This document shows, in pieces, positions 8,428 through 16,805 of a DNA stretch of 64,000 bases; the first letter of the stretch is position 1, and each line of letters starts with the position of its first letter. Below the pieces are notes generated by a model, which was given only the letters and a program-made list of their open reading frames with translations, made no database searches and was not told the DNA's origin. Origin of the DNA: Halonotius roseus (GTDB lineage Archaea > Halobacteriota > Halobacteria > Halobacteriales > Haloferacaceae); contig NZ_SESI01000002.1 in assembly GCF_006861655.1 (NCBI RefSeq), positions 594,775 through 658,774 of the forward strand, given 5' to 3'. A program made the translations under genes and the position numbers.

Positions 8428-8940
8428 ATGTCGATCCTTGTGCCGGATACATCCGGGATCGTCAGTCTCGGGATCGGTGCGGGCGAGCCACCAGATCCGC
8501 TCTCGATGTGTCTCACCCGGTACGATGTTGTCGTCCCAACGGCCGTCATCGACGAGCTACAGGAGATCGCCGCCTACGACGATGCCCACGGACGCGCCGC
8601 AGAGCTCGTGTGCGATCGAACCGATTCGATGACGACCCGCTCAGTTGCGCTCGATGCGGAGTTTCCGCTGGATGACGGCGAAAACGCTGCCGTGACTCTT
8701 GCTAACGAGACCGACGCTGCCGTACTGCTCTGTGATGAGTTTACCCAGATCGGGATCCTCCACGCATCGCTTGCTGATACACGACTCATCACAACGCCGA
8801 CCTTCCTTTCGGTGCTCGTTCGAACCGACACCCTGCCACCCGAAGAAGCTCGAGAACTACTTACGGAAATCAGCGACACACGCAGCTGGAGCGCGAATAG
8901 CTATGTCCAACGGGCGCGATCGTTGCTTACTGAGGAGTGA
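8428..8940 (+). CDS. PIN-like nuclease toxin (DUF3368 type)
   Basis: A 170-residue PIN-fold protein, predicted RNase and toxin of the pair. Acidic residues expected around the metal site are visible: Asp in LVPDTSGIVSLG at the N-terminus, Glu in PTAVIDELQEIA (~residue 45), Asp/Glu in LDDGENAAVTLA (~residue 90), and Asp in AVLLCDEFTQIG. The pattern of DxG-E-A-LA followed by a strand ending in D matches the DUF3368 group rather than classical VapC. The start directly follows the antitoxin stop. The C-terminal ~30 residues (LTEISDTRSWSANSYVQRA) are helical. Confidence 0.75.
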   Translation: MSILVPDTSGIVSLGIGAGEPPDPLSMCLTRYDVVVPTAVIDELQEIAAYDDAHGRAAELVCDRTDSMTTRSVALDAEFPLDDGENAAVTLANETDAAVLLCDEFTQIGILHASLADTRLITTPTFLSVLVRTDTLPPEEARELLTEISDTRSWSANSYVQRARSLLTEE

Positions 8941-8955
8941 GAGTAGTACGTGTGA

Positions 8956-10296
8956 TTACTCGACGTACTCGTATTTGCGCTCGTTCATCCGCCCCCAGCC
9001 GGTAAACACAAACTCGTCGCTCGGCTCGGTGAAATCATCGATGTCGACAGCCCCCTTCTCGTGGTTGTGGCTGTCGTGTACCTGTTCGTACTCCGAATAC
9101 GAGAGATCGTATCGAGCCTGGAGTTGGGCGTCGACGTTGAGTTGGTCGATTTCGGTTTCCCACGCCGGCTGAACCGTTTCGGCGTGGATTTCCGCCTGCG
9201 CGCCGGAGCCGTACGATCCGACCAGCAGCTTCTCGCCGGCGAGATCCCGCTCCTCCTCGGCGGCATACTGGAGGGCGGCGATCCGGGCGATATGTACCGA
9301 GCCGGTGTACCAGTTGCCGACGTGTCGGGAGATATTGAGCGTCGGCTCGATGGTGCGATCGTACCACGCCCGATACTGGTCGGTCTCCTTGAGATCGTCC
9401 ATGTAGTCGCGGATCGCCTCCTCGTAGGCCTCTCGGGAGGCGTAGTCGTCCTCGCGTGGCTGGCGGCCGATCTCGTCGGCGAGGGCGTCCTCGATCTCGG
9501 TGTCGCGGCTCATATGCCGGTAGCCAAGGAGGGCGGCCTTCCGAACCATCCCCGGGAACGGGGTGTGGAACGGGACGTAGGCGAAATCGTCGGGATGCAT
9601 ATCCCAGGCGACGGATTCGAAGTCTTCGACCGCTTCGCGCATGCGCGAAAGGTATACTTGCATCGATCGCTTGCCGTCGACCGACGGGAACTGCTGGTTC
9701 GGCTTCAGGAAGTCGGTCTCGTCCATGCTGCCGTACCCCTGCTCGTTCGAGATCTCGACGAGATCAGGGTCTTCATCGATGAGCATGGCAACCGCGCCCG
9801 CGCCCTGGGTGGCCTCGCCGGGATCGCCACGGGCATAGAGGGCGGTGTCGGTGGCGATGACCAGCGCGGCCCGGCCGCGATTGCGACCCGCGCGGATCCA
9901 GTTGTAGGCGTCGTCGATCGATTGGGTGCCGGCGACGCAGGCAAACTTCCGTTCGCCCTTGTTGGCGTGGCGGAACTCGCCGTCGAAATACTGTTCGAGA
10001 CAGCCGGCGATATACGTCGAGACCGGCTTTGAGTTGTCGAACGCCGACTCGGTGGCAACGTCGATCCGGCCGATGTCATCGGGCGAAAGGTCTTTGCGCT
10101 CCATGAGTCGCTTGGCGGCGTTTGCGCCCATGGTGACGATATCCTCGTAGAGATCCGGGAACGACGAGGCGACCAAGCCGATCCCCTTGCGGTATTTGTC
10201 CGGATCCTCGCCCTTCTGTGGGGCGAAGGTCTCCGGCAGATCGAGCTTGAGCTTGCCGGTCCAGACCTCAACCGCGTCGATGCCGACAGGTTCCAT
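8956..10296 (-). CDS. hmgB: Hydroxymethylglutaryl-CoA synthase
   Basis: HMG-CoA synthase condenses acetyl-CoA with acetoacetyl-CoA, the committed step of the mevalonate route that feeds archaeal lipids, carotenoids and quinones. The 446-residue protein has the thiolase-superfamily layout. The catalytic Cys lies in KFACVAGTQS (about residue 120), preceded by ATESAFDNSKP, the family's E-S signature, and YVPFHTPFPGMVRKAA carries the active-site His. GNWYTGSVHIARIAAL and LVGSYGSGAQAEI are the C-terminal CoA-site segments. It is the haloarchaeal form, about 445 residues. A TATA-like CATAAG about 22-28 nt before the start suggests its own promoter 71 bp after the DUF2150-like gene. Confidence 0.95.
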   Translation of the reverse strand: MEPVGIDAVEVWTGKLKLDLPETFAPQKGEDPDKYRKGIGLVASSFPDLYEDIVTMGANAAKRLMERKDLSPDDIGRIDVATESAFDNSKPVSTYIAGCLEQYFDGEFRHANKGERKFACVAGTQSIDDAYNWIRAGRNRGRAALVIATDTALYARGDPGEATQGAGAVAMLIDEDPDLVEISNEQGYGSMDETDFLKPNQQFPSVDGKRSMQVYLSRMREAVEDFESVAWDMHPDDFAYVPFHTPFPGMVRKAALLGYRHMSRDTEIEDALADEIGRQPREDDYASREAYEEAIRDYMDDLKETDQYRAWYDRTIEPTLNISRHVGNWYTGSVHIARIAALQYAAEEERDLAGEKLLVGSYGSGAQAEIHAETVQPAWETEIDQLNVDAQLQARYDLSYSEYEQVHDSHNHEKGAVDIDDFTEPSDEFVFTGWGRMNERKYEYVE

Positions 10297-10367
10297 ACGC
10301 GAGGTTGCCCGAGGTGGCTTATGGGTGTGTCGATACGAATAACGTCGATTGTCGTAAAACAGCCGGC

Positions 10368-10958
10368 TCAGTCGTCGTCCTCTTCGATGACTTCCGGATC
10401 GGCGAAGGCATCCTGTAGGCTATCAAGCCCGTTGAGCCACTCGGAGACGAGCCAGGAGTCGAGTTCCTCGATGTCGCTGCCGTCGAACTCGGTGCCGTCG
10501 ATAATCTGGGTACCGGCTTGAACGAGGTACGCGAGGGCAGCATCCTCATCCTCCTCGGCGGCCGCGTCGACAGCCGCGGTGATGTTGTCCGCGAGCGGCT
10601 GTTCCTCGACGGCCCCACCGATCAGGTACTCCTCGGCGGCATAGAAGACGGGGATGAGGCTGGTCTGGACGCTATCGAGCAACAGTAGCTTGTTCTCGGC
10701 GTCGAACTCCGGTTCGGCCAACACGATGTCGTTGATAAACTCCAGCTTGTCGAGGGCTTCCTCCTCGTCGAGATGGCCGTCCTCGACGGCGGTGATGATC
10801 TTGGCGATGGCGATGGTGGTGTCGTTTTGCAGATTGAAGTAGAGCCGGGCGAAGTCCTCGCTTTCGGGATCGAGATCCTCCTCGCCGACCCGCGTCAGCC
10901 AGTTCTGCCAGCGATCTTCCGAGTAAAACGTCTCGGCTGGCTCGTCCTCATCGGTCAT
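10368..10958 (-). CDS. Haloarchaeal conserved protein, DUF2150-like
   Basis: A 196-residue, very acidic, mostly helical protein without membrane segments, cysteine motifs or recognised catalytic residues. The text YSEDRWQNWLTRV and ARLYFNLQNDTTIAIAKII matches my memory of the haloarchaeal DUF2150 family; function unknown. It sits in a same-strand series HIT, TatD-type hydrolase, this gene and HMG-CoA synthase, with gaps of about 70 bp each, which does not prove one operon. No role is assigned. Confidence 0.7.
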   Translation of the reverse strand: MTDEDEPAETFYSEDRWQNWLTRVGEEDLDPESEDFARLYFNLQNDTTIAIAKIITAVEDGHLDEEEALDKLEFINDIVLAEPEFDAENKLLLLDSVQTSLIPVFYAAEEYLIGGAVEEQPLADNITAAVDAAAEEDEDAALAYLVQAGTQIIDGTEFDGSDIEELDSWLVSEWLNGLDSLQDAFADPEVIEEDDD

Positions 10959-11027
10959 ACTTGTGTCTCCGGGGGCGCACTCAAAGGCCTTTCTTCTCGT
11001 TTGGGCCGCTACCCACCCTTCTGTGGC

Positions 11028-11870
11028 CTACCCAAGCGTTCGACGGGTATCGATGCCGTAGACCCGCTTCGGCGTTTCGACATGGGCGGTCTCGATCGCC
11101 TCGTCATACCCCTCCTCGCGGAGCCACCGGACGCGCCGGGGGACAGTTTTCGGCCCCATGACCGCACCCAGCCGGTCGGGGTCGTCGACATAGTCGGTCT
11201 CCATCAGAAACGGTGCCTCGTGTTCGGCAGCGGTCTCCAGCCACTCTTTTTTGCACATGACGCTCGGCGTCGGGCCTGCGAGGCGGCCGCTGGCGTAGTG
11301 TTTTACGACATGGAGCGGATCGAGCCCGCGCGCCTCGGCCCAGTCGGCGACCTCGGTGAGATCCTCGCTGGCCTCGGTGTGGAGCTGGACGGCGCAGTCG
11401 AGATCGGCTCCCAGCTCGAAGGCGTGTTTCATCACGTCGTTGGAGGCCCCCCAGACGGCATCGTCGACCTCGTAGTGTGGTCGCCCGGATTTCAGCGCGA
11501 GCGCGTCGCCCGATTCGACATATTCGGCGGCGATTTCGAGGACACGTTGCATCAGGTCGGCGGCCTCGTCCGGCGAGCAGCCGCGGTCGTCGATGAGCCG
11601 GCTGATCAGGCCGGGGTGGACGCCGAGGATCGGCCACGCCCGCCCCGGCAGCCGCTCGGTCGCGTCGGCAACGATGTCAAGGGTGGTTTCGAAAACCGAG
11701 CGAAAGTCCTCGGGATCGGTCGACTCAACGCCGAGATGCCACGATGGCTTGTTGACGACGAGGAGGTGGGTGCCACCCAAATGGACGAAGTCGTCGACGG
11801 CGTCCATCCCGCGGGCGGCGTCGGGATCGAGATGCATGTGGTTGTCGAGCACCGGCGTCTCGTCGTTCAT
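11028..11870 (-). CDS. TatD-family metal-dependent hydrolase
   Basis: A 280-residue amidohydrolase-superfamily barrel. Metal ligands expected for TatD are seen: HMH in LDNHMHLDP near the N-terminus, His in ILGVHPGL (~residue 130), and the C-terminal acidic residue in METDYVDDPD. TatD proteins are 3'-5' DNases or hydrolases of unknown substrate; some archaeal members are distant from that activity, so only the fold is safe. Start ATG 11870 puts the HMH motif at residue 10, as usual; a 9-residue upstream extension is possible. It is preceded by the HIT gene on the same strand. Confidence 0.87.
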   Translation of the reverse strand: MNDETPVLDNHMHLDPDAARGMDAVDDFVHLGGTHLLVVNKPSWHLGVESTDPEDFRSVFETTLDIVADATERLPGRAWPILGVHPGLISRLIDDRGCSPDEAADLMQRVLEIAAEYVESGDALALKSGRPHYEVDDAVWGASNDVMKHAFELGADLDCAVQLHTEASEDLTEVADWAEARGLDPLHVVKHYASGRLAGPTPSVMCKKEWLETAAEHEAPFLMETDYVDDPDRLGAVMGPKTVPRRVRWLREEGYDEAIETAHVETPKRVYGIDTRRTLG

Positions 11871-11939
11871 AGCTGAGGGGTTGCCCGCGACGGGCAAAAA
11901 TCGGCTGGTCTTAGCGGTCGACGGGCTGCGGCAATACCC

Positions 11940-12536
11940 CTACTCGGTGTCGTCGTCGACCGTGAGATCGAACGCGAATTCGACCGCTTGCTCGGCGTTG
12001 TCGCTGTCGTCGCTCTCAGCGTCGTCATCGACGACGGCACCGGGCTGGGACGCAAATCCCTCATGGAGTCGCTCGTAGGTGTCGTCGACGGCTTCAACGA
12101 TGACGTTCGTCTCGCCGATGACGGGCATGAAATTCGTGTCGCCTTCCCAGCGCGGCACGAGATGCGTGTGGAGATGGTCGCCGATCGAGCCACCCGCGCC
12201 CTCGCCGAGGTTCATCCCCATGTTGAGACCGTCAGGCCCGAGGCCGTCGTGGAGTGCGTCGATAGCGAGCTGTTTGAGCCGAGCGTGATCCAGCAGTTCG
12301 GCGCGGCTGAGGGCTTCGTACTCGCCGACGTGGCGATACGGGATGATCATGAGATGGCCCGGATTGTAGGGGTAGTTGTTGAGCAGCGCGAAGCTGTGCT
12401 CGCTGCGGGCGACGATCCGGCTTTCGCGGTCGGCCTCGCGCTCGGGGAGGACGCAGAACGGACAGCCGTCGATCGTCTTTTGCTCGGGATCGCGTTCGAC
12501 CCAGTCGATCCGCCACGGCGCGAAGATCTGCTCCAT
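11940..12536 (-). CDS. HIT-family nucleotide hydrolase/transferase
   Basis: A 198-residue histidine-triad protein acting on nucleotide phosphates of the AppppA or adenylated-substrate type. The triad HLHTHLVPRW is the HxHxH motif, about residue 100. The N-terminal CPFC, with the helix PYNPGHLMIIPYRHVGEY, is the zinc-binding arrangement found in Ap4A-phosphorylase-like archaeal HIT proteins. The C-terminal ~35 residues are an Asp-rich acidic tail. Substrate cannot be predicted from sequence. Confidence 0.92.
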   Translation of the reverse strand: MEQIFAPWRIDWVERDPEQKTIDGCPFCVLPEREADRESRIVARSEHSFALLNNYPYNPGHLMIIPYRHVGEYEALSRAELLDHARLKQLAIDALHDGLGPDGLNMGMNLGEGAGGSIGDHLHTHLVPRWEGDTNFMPVIGETNVIVEAVDDTYERLHEGFASQPGAVVDDDAESDDSDNAEQAVEFAFDLTVDDDTE

Positions 12537-12602
12537 ACAGGGGGCTGTTGCCTCGGGATGTTAGTGGTACCGTCGGCCGCACTCGGGTGGTTGATCCGCA
12601 AG

Positions 12603-12609
12603 CTATCTT
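12603..12609 (+). promoter_or_regulatory. TATA-like box of vapBC
   Basis: CTATCTT lies 29-35 nt before the antitoxin ATG at 12638 and just before the 16-bp palindrome, so a protein bound to the palindrome would cover the transcription start. Confidence 0.4.
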
Positions 12610-12614
12610 TTTGT

Positions 12615-12630
12615 GTATGGGTACCCATAC
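12615..12630. promoter_or_regulatory. Perfect 16-bp palindrome, likely VapB operator
   Basis: GTATGGGTACCCATAC is its own reverse complement over all 16 bases. It lies between the TATA-like box and the ATG at 12638, seven bases before it. The position is right for autoregulation by the VapB-VapC complex. It also contains an ATG (12617) in frame with the antitoxin, which would be an alternative start. Confidence 0.7.
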
Positions 12631-12637
12631 GAAGCGT

Positions 12638-12865
12638 ATGAGCAAGAATATCGCCATCAGCGACGACGTGTATCGTCGCCTGAAACGGGAGAAGGGTGAC
12701 CGGAGTTTCAGCGAGGTCATCGACGAGAAACTCGACAGCGGTGGGACGCTTGCTGAGGTTTCGGGCCAGCAGGTGTTCGATGCTGAGACGGCCGACCAAG
12801 TTAGCGACGAGATCGAATCGCTGAGCCGCGGGACAGTCGAGCGGATCACCGATGAAACTGCTTGA
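12638..12865 (+). CDS. vapB: VapB-type antitoxin (DUF217-like)
   Basis: A 75-residue protein, MSKNIAISDDVYRRLKREKG, the strand-helix start of the archaeal DUF217/AbrB-related antitoxins, followed by SFSEVIDEKLDSGG and an acidic helical C-terminus. It overlaps the PIN gene by 14 bp. Start 12638 fits the promoter and operator; a start at 12617 would add seven residues and run through the palindrome. It neutralises VapC and represses the operon in characterised relatives. Confidence 0.82.
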   Translation: MSKNIAISDDVYRRLKREKGDRSFSEVIDEKLDSGGTLAEVSGQQVFDAETADQVSDEIESLSRGTVERITDETA

Positions 12866-13265
12866 TACCTCCGTTGTCGTCGATATCGATCGCGGCGGCG
12901 TTGATGACAAGGTCGCAACCCTCGACGAGCAGGGTCGCCATCTGCTCAGCATGGTCACGGTGACCGAACTCCAGTTAGGCCTCGAACTGCAGTACGAGCC
13001 CGGAACCGACGCCTACCGGGAGGCACAGGACAAGCTCACCAGACTGATCGCTCGCTTCGATATCCACCCGATCTCACGGCCGATCGCAACGACAGCCGCA
13101 CGGACCATCGGCTCACTCAAAGAGCAGGGTCGGCCGCTCGATGATCTCCACGATGTCTACATTGCGGCGACGGCTCGGACACAACAGCTCCCTGTTGTCA
13201 CCGCCAACGTCGATGACTTCGAGCGGATCGACGACGTGGAAGTCATCGACTGGGAGACATTCTGA
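12852..13265 (+). CDS. vapC: VapC, PIN-domain RNase toxin
   Basis: A 137-residue PIN domain, the usual VapC length. The four acidic metal-binding positions are in place: Asp in MKLLDTSVVVDIDRGG, Glu in VTVTELQLGLE (~residue 40), Asp in GRPLDDLHDVYIAAT (~residue 97) and Asp in VVTANVDDFERI (~residue 118). VapC toxins cut specific tRNA or rRNA sites and stop growth when free of VapB. The start overlaps the antitoxin gene, giving a coupled pair under one promoter. Confidence 0.9.
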   Translation: MKLLDTSVVVDIDRGGVDDKVATLDEQGRHLLSMVTVTELQLGLELQYEPGTDAYREAQDKLTRLIARFDIHPISRPIATTAARTIGSLKEQGRPLDDLHDVYIAATARTQQLPVVTANVDDFERIDDVEVIDWETF

Positions 13266-13300
13266 CCGGTTGAGGGCTGTGCTGACGGTGTGAATATCCG

Positions 13301-14206
13301 TCAGTCGAAGTCGTGAATCCCCGCCGTCGTCACCTCACAGCCGTCCTCGGTGACGATCATGGTGTGTTCGGCCTGGCTGATGAGCTGACCGTCAGCTTCC
13401 TTCAGCACGGGATACCCCTTGATGATATCCGCGTTTTTCAGCGTACGGAGAGCCATCGCCGACCGCGAACTGTCGAGCCAGCGGGCCGCAAACGGGAGAT
13501 CATCGAAGGCCTCCAGCTCCTCCATGACCTGCCGAGCGCGTCGATCCCGCACGGAGCCGTCGCCGACCTGCTCGTAGATCTCCTCGGTCGCGCCCTCGCC
13601 GACCTTCCCCCGGCCGTCGGTAGCGAACGGCTCGATAGCGATCACATCGCCGACTTCGAGTTCGACACTGCGGTCGACCGCGCGGTTCGGGATGCTCGGG
13701 CCGGTGTGAGCGTCGTAGCGTTCGACGCCGTGGCCCGTCAGATTGAGGATTGGGGTGTAGCCGCGACCCTCGATAGCGTTCTCGATTGCCGCGCCGACCG
13801 TGCCGGTTTCGACACCCGGCCCGACCGCGCCGACAGCAGCTTCCAGTGCGTCCTCGGCGGCAGCAACCATGTCATCGTGGCCGGTGTAATCAACGGTGAC
13901 GGCGGCGTCGGCGATGTAGCCATCGACGTGGACGCCAATGTCGAGACAGACCATCTCGTCGCCGAACTCGGTGTCGTCATCGCGGGCGGGCGTGGCGTGG
14001 GAGGCCGCCTCGTCAACCGAGATGTTGACCGGGAACGCCAACCCCGCGCCGGCCTCGCGGATGGCATCCTCGGCGTATTCGGCGACTTCGAGGTGGGTAA
14101 CGCCGGGCTCGATCATCTCGCGGGCGTCGTTCATCGTTTCGACGAGGATTGCGCCGGCCTCGCGGTAGCTGTCGACGGCGTCGGAATCGAGTTCACCAAT
14201 GCTCAT
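13301..14206 (-). CDS. map: Methionine aminopeptidase, type II
   Basis: It removes the initiator methionine from nascent proteins. The pita-bread fold metal ligands are visible: Asp in MVCLDIGVHVDGYIADAAV (two Asp), His in LNLTGHGVERYDAH, Glu in VIAIEPFATDG and Glu in QAEHTMIVTEDG. The ~60-residue insertion before ISQAEHTM (RRARQVMEELEAF through LKEADGQL) is typical of the archaeal/eukaryotic type II enzyme. From ATG 14206 the protein has 301 residues, the normal archaeal length; an upstream extension of 48 Cys/Arg-rich residues is not credible. Confidence 0.95.
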   Translation of the reverse strand: MSIGELDSDAVDSYREAGAILVETMNDAREMIEPGVTHLEVAEYAEDAIREAGAGLAFPVNISVDEAASHATPARDDDTEFGDEMVCLDIGVHVDGYIADAAVTVDYTGHDDMVAAAEDALEAAVGAVGPGVETGTVGAAIENAIEGRGYTPILNLTGHGVERYDAHTGPSIPNRAVDRSVELEVGDVIAIEPFATDGRGKVGEGATEEIYEQVGDGSVRDRRARQVMEELEAFDDLPFAARWLDSSRSAMALRTLKNADIIKGYPVLKEADGQLISQAEHTMIVTEDGCEVTTAGIHDFD

Positions 14207-14419
14207 GAGTGAGTGTTGGCTGGTGGCCGCAAAGCGGTTTCGACAGGCATGGCTGCACGAATAGAGTGATCGCCGGCATCGCGCGTAGACGCGATCTGTC
14301 GGCCACAACACCGAACACCAACAAGTGGTACCGAACGGGATGCAGGTCACACCGTACTGACAAAACGGAACCGAACAGCGTCGATGACCGCCGTGCTGTC
14401 ACGAGACAAACGGCAGGCC

Positions 14420-14426
14420 TTTTACG
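14420..14426 (+). promoter_or_regulatory. TATA-like box of icd
   Basis: TTTTACG lies about 28 nt before the ATG at 14452 in the 245-bp divergent gap between map and icd, implying a very short leader. It decides against upstream in-frame starts. Confidence 0.45.
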
Positions 14427-14451
14427 ATTCCACAAAGACCCTGCACCGTCT

Positions 14452-15714
14452 ATGAGCTACGAGCAGATCGATATCCCCGACGACGGTGAGGTCATCACGC
14501 TCGCCGACGAGGAAACCGGGGAGCTGAACGTGCCCGATACACCAATCATCCCGATCCTACACGGCGACGGGATCGGCTCGGATGTCGGTCCGGCCGCCCA
14601 GCAGGTACTCGACGCCGCCGCCGAGGCGACCGGCCGCTCGATCGCCTGGATGCGGGTGTATGCCGGCGGCTCCGCCCGCGACAAATACGACGAGAACCTC
14701 CCACAGGAGACGGTTGACGCCATCCGCGAACACCGCGTCGCCATCAAAGGGCCGTTGACGACGCCGGTCGGTGCTGGCTTTCGCTCGCTGAACGTCGCAC
14801 TCCGCAAGAAGCTCGATCTCTACGCGAACGTCCGGCCGACCTACCACCTCGACGGCGTCCCCTCGCCGGTCAAAGAGCCCGAAGCGATGGATATGATCAC
14901 CTTCCGGGAGAACACCGAGGATGTCTACGCCGGCATCGAGTGGGAAGCCGGCACGGACGAAGTCCAAGAGGTCAAGGAGTTCGTCGAAGACCAGATGGGC
15001 TTCGACAACACGATCCACGACGGCCCCGTCGGCATCGGGATCAAGCCAATCACGGAGTTCGGCTCGAAGCGACTCATCCGCGAGGCCATCGACTACGCGC
15101 TCGCCAACGACCGCGATTCGGTGACGCTCGTCCACAAGGGCAACATCATGAAGTTCACCGAGGGTGCGTTCTCCGACTGGGGTTATGAGGTCGCCGAGGA
15201 GGAGTACGGCGAGGACGTCATCACCGAGGACGAACTCTGGGAGGAGTACGACGGCGAGCAGCCGGACGACACGCTCGTTGTCAACGACCGTATCGCCGAC
15301 AACATGCTCCAGCAGCTGCTCACCCGAACCAGCGAGTACGACGTGATCGCCACGATGAACCTCAACGGCGACTACATGTCCGACGCCGCCGGCGCGCAGA
15401 TCGGCGGCCTCGGGATCGCGCCGGGCGCGAACTACGGCCACGGTCGCTGTCTCGCCGAGCCAGTCCACGGCTCCGCGCCGAAATATGAGGGCGAGGACAA
15501 GGTCAACCCGACGGCGATGATCCTGTCGGGCCGTGAGATGCTCGACTATCTCGGCTGGGACGACGCGGCACAGCTCGTCCGGGATGCCGTCGAGGCGACG
15601 ATCAGCAGCGGGACGGTCACCTACGACCTCCACCGGCAGATCGAGGGCGGCGAGAAGGTCGCCACCAGCGAATTCGCCGACGCTGTCGTCGAGAAGATCG
15701 ACGAGCTGGCCTGA
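14452..15714 (+). CDS. icd: Isocitrate dehydrogenase (NADP-type)
   Basis: It oxidatively decarboxylates isocitrate to 2-oxoglutarate in the citric acid cycle. At 420 residues it matches the dimeric prokaryotic enzyme. Signatures: ILHGDGIGSDVGPAAQQ (start of the nucleotide fold), the substrate loop TFRENTEDVYAGIEWE, VTLVHKGNIMKFTEG, the metal-site aspartates in MNLNGDYMSDAAGAQIGG, and AEPVHGSAPKY. NADP use is inferred from haloarchaeal relatives. The 2-oxoglutarate produced is a substrate for ferredoxin-linked oxidation, and the carrier ferredoxin is encoded at 7508. Confidence 0.96.
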   Translation: MSYEQIDIPDDGEVITLADEETGELNVPDTPIIPILHGDGIGSDVGPAAQQVLDAAAEATGRSIAWMRVYAGGSARDKYDENLPQETVDAIREHRVAIKGPLTTPVGAGFRSLNVALRKKLDLYANVRPTYHLDGVPSPVKEPEAMDMITFRENTEDVYAGIEWEAGTDEVQEVKEFVEDQMGFDNTIHDGPVGIGIKPITEFGSKRLIREAIDYALANDRDSVTLVHKGNIMKFTEGAFSDWGYEVAEEEYGEDVITEDELWEEYDGEQPDDTLVVNDRIADNMLQQLLTRTSEYDVIATMNLNGDYMSDAAGAQIGGLGIAPGANYGHGRCLAEPVHGSAPKYEGEDKVNPTAMILSGREMLDYLGWDDAAQLVRDAVEATISSGTVTYDLHRQIEGGEKVATSEFADAVVEKIDELA

Positions 15715-15795
15715 TCGACCAAGTCGATACCGACGACGGTTTTCGCCGCTGTCGATGAAAAAAGACACATAGCTCCGGCCGGTGGGTGGAGGTAG

Positions 15796-16773
15796 ATGTA
15801 CGCGCCGCTCGCCCGTCGGTTCCGCCGCAGCTACGAGCGACTGCTCCGCCGGGAGATCGGCGACGGCCCTGACCACGTCGCCATCATCCAAGACGGCAAT
15901 CGCCGATACGCACGCAAACAAGGCGAAGACGCGCCGGAAGGCCACCGCGAGGGGGCGAACACCTCCGAGCAGGTGCTCAACTGGTGTGAGGAACTCGGCA
16001 TCGACGAGCTGACGCTGTATGCGTTTTCAACCGAGAACTTTGAGCGACCACCCGAGGAGCGCGAGCCACTCTTTGATATCATCGAGGACAAGCTGTACGA
16101 ACTCGCCGACAGCGACCGCGTCCACGACAACGCGGTCTGTATCCGCGCGATCGGCGAGATCGAACGTCTCCCCGAACGCGTCCGTGAGGCCATCGAGTAC
16201 GCCGAATCGCAAACCGCGGGCTACGAGGGCTTCCGGCTCAACGTCGCCCTTGCGTATGGCGGCCGAAATGAGTTGCTCCGTGCGGCCCGCGATGTCGCAA
16301 CCGCCGTCGACAACGGCGACCTCGCCGTCGATGACGTTGACCCCGAAGCTATCGAACAGCGGCTGTACCGTCAACCGGTTCGGGATGTCGATCTCATCAT
16401 CCGCACCGGCGGCGACGAGCGTACCTCGAACTTCCTGCCGTGGCACGCCAACGGCAACGAAGCCGCGGTCTACTTCTGTGCGCCCTACTGGCCGGAGTTC
16501 TCGAAGGTCGACTTCCTGCGGGGGATCCGCACCTACGAATCCCGCGAGGAATCGTGGCAGCGGACGAAGATCGACCGTGCGGTCGCGCTGGTCGGGGCGG
16601 TCGGTCGGCTCGAACTCGACGAGGCAGCCGCGCTGGCGGGTCGACTCCGAAAGAAGCTGCCGCAGGCCGGTCGCCGCCGCGTCGCCGACGAACTGGAGAC
16701 CGAAGAGCTGGAGGCCGACGAGGCGGCGTTCGATCCGCCGGGCGACGACACGCCTCCCGAGCCGGCCGACTGA
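15796..16773 (+). CDS. uppS: cis-Prenyltransferase (undecaprenyl/polyprenyl diphosphate synthase)
   Basis: It extends an allylic diphosphate with isopentenyl diphosphate in cis to give the polyprenol carrier for N-glycosylation at the membrane. All family motifs are intact: AIIQDGNRRYAR with the catalytic Asp and the diphosphate-binding Arg, the substrate-hydrophobic region LTLYAFSTENFERP, LIIRTGGDERTSNFLPWH, and the C-terminal AAVYFCAPYWPEF. A 325-residue length includes ~60 acidic C-terminal residues absent from bacterial UppS. GGAGGT lies 2 nt from the ATG, closer than usual. A divergent paralogue is convergent 32 bp downstream. Confidence 0.95.
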   Translation: MYAPLARRFRRSYERLLRREIGDGPDHVAIIQDGNRRYARKQGEDAPEGHREGANTSEQVLNWCEELGIDELTLYAFSTENFERPPEEREPLFDIIEDKLYELADSDRVHDNAVCIRAIGEIERLPERVREAIEYAESQTAGYEGFRLNVALAYGGRNELLRAARDVATAVDNGDLAVDDVDPEAIEQRLYRQPVRDVDLIIRTGGDERTSNFLPWHANGNEAAVYFCAPYWPEFSKVDFLRGIRTYESREESWQRTKIDRAVALVGAVGRLELDEAAALAGRLRKKLPQAGRRRVADELETEELEADEAAFDPPGDDTPPEPAD

Positions 16774-16805
16774 TCACTTTCCAAATCGGTGCTGTCGATC
16801 CGTAC

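Noticed and set aside
9061-10032. A 323-codon plus-strand frame over HMG-CoA synthase
   Set aside because: Shadow of the real gene on the other strand; no recognisable domain.
14557-15945. A 462-codon minus-strand frame over icd
   Set aside because: Antisense to isocitrate dehydrogenase, whose motifs are complete; no support for a second gene.
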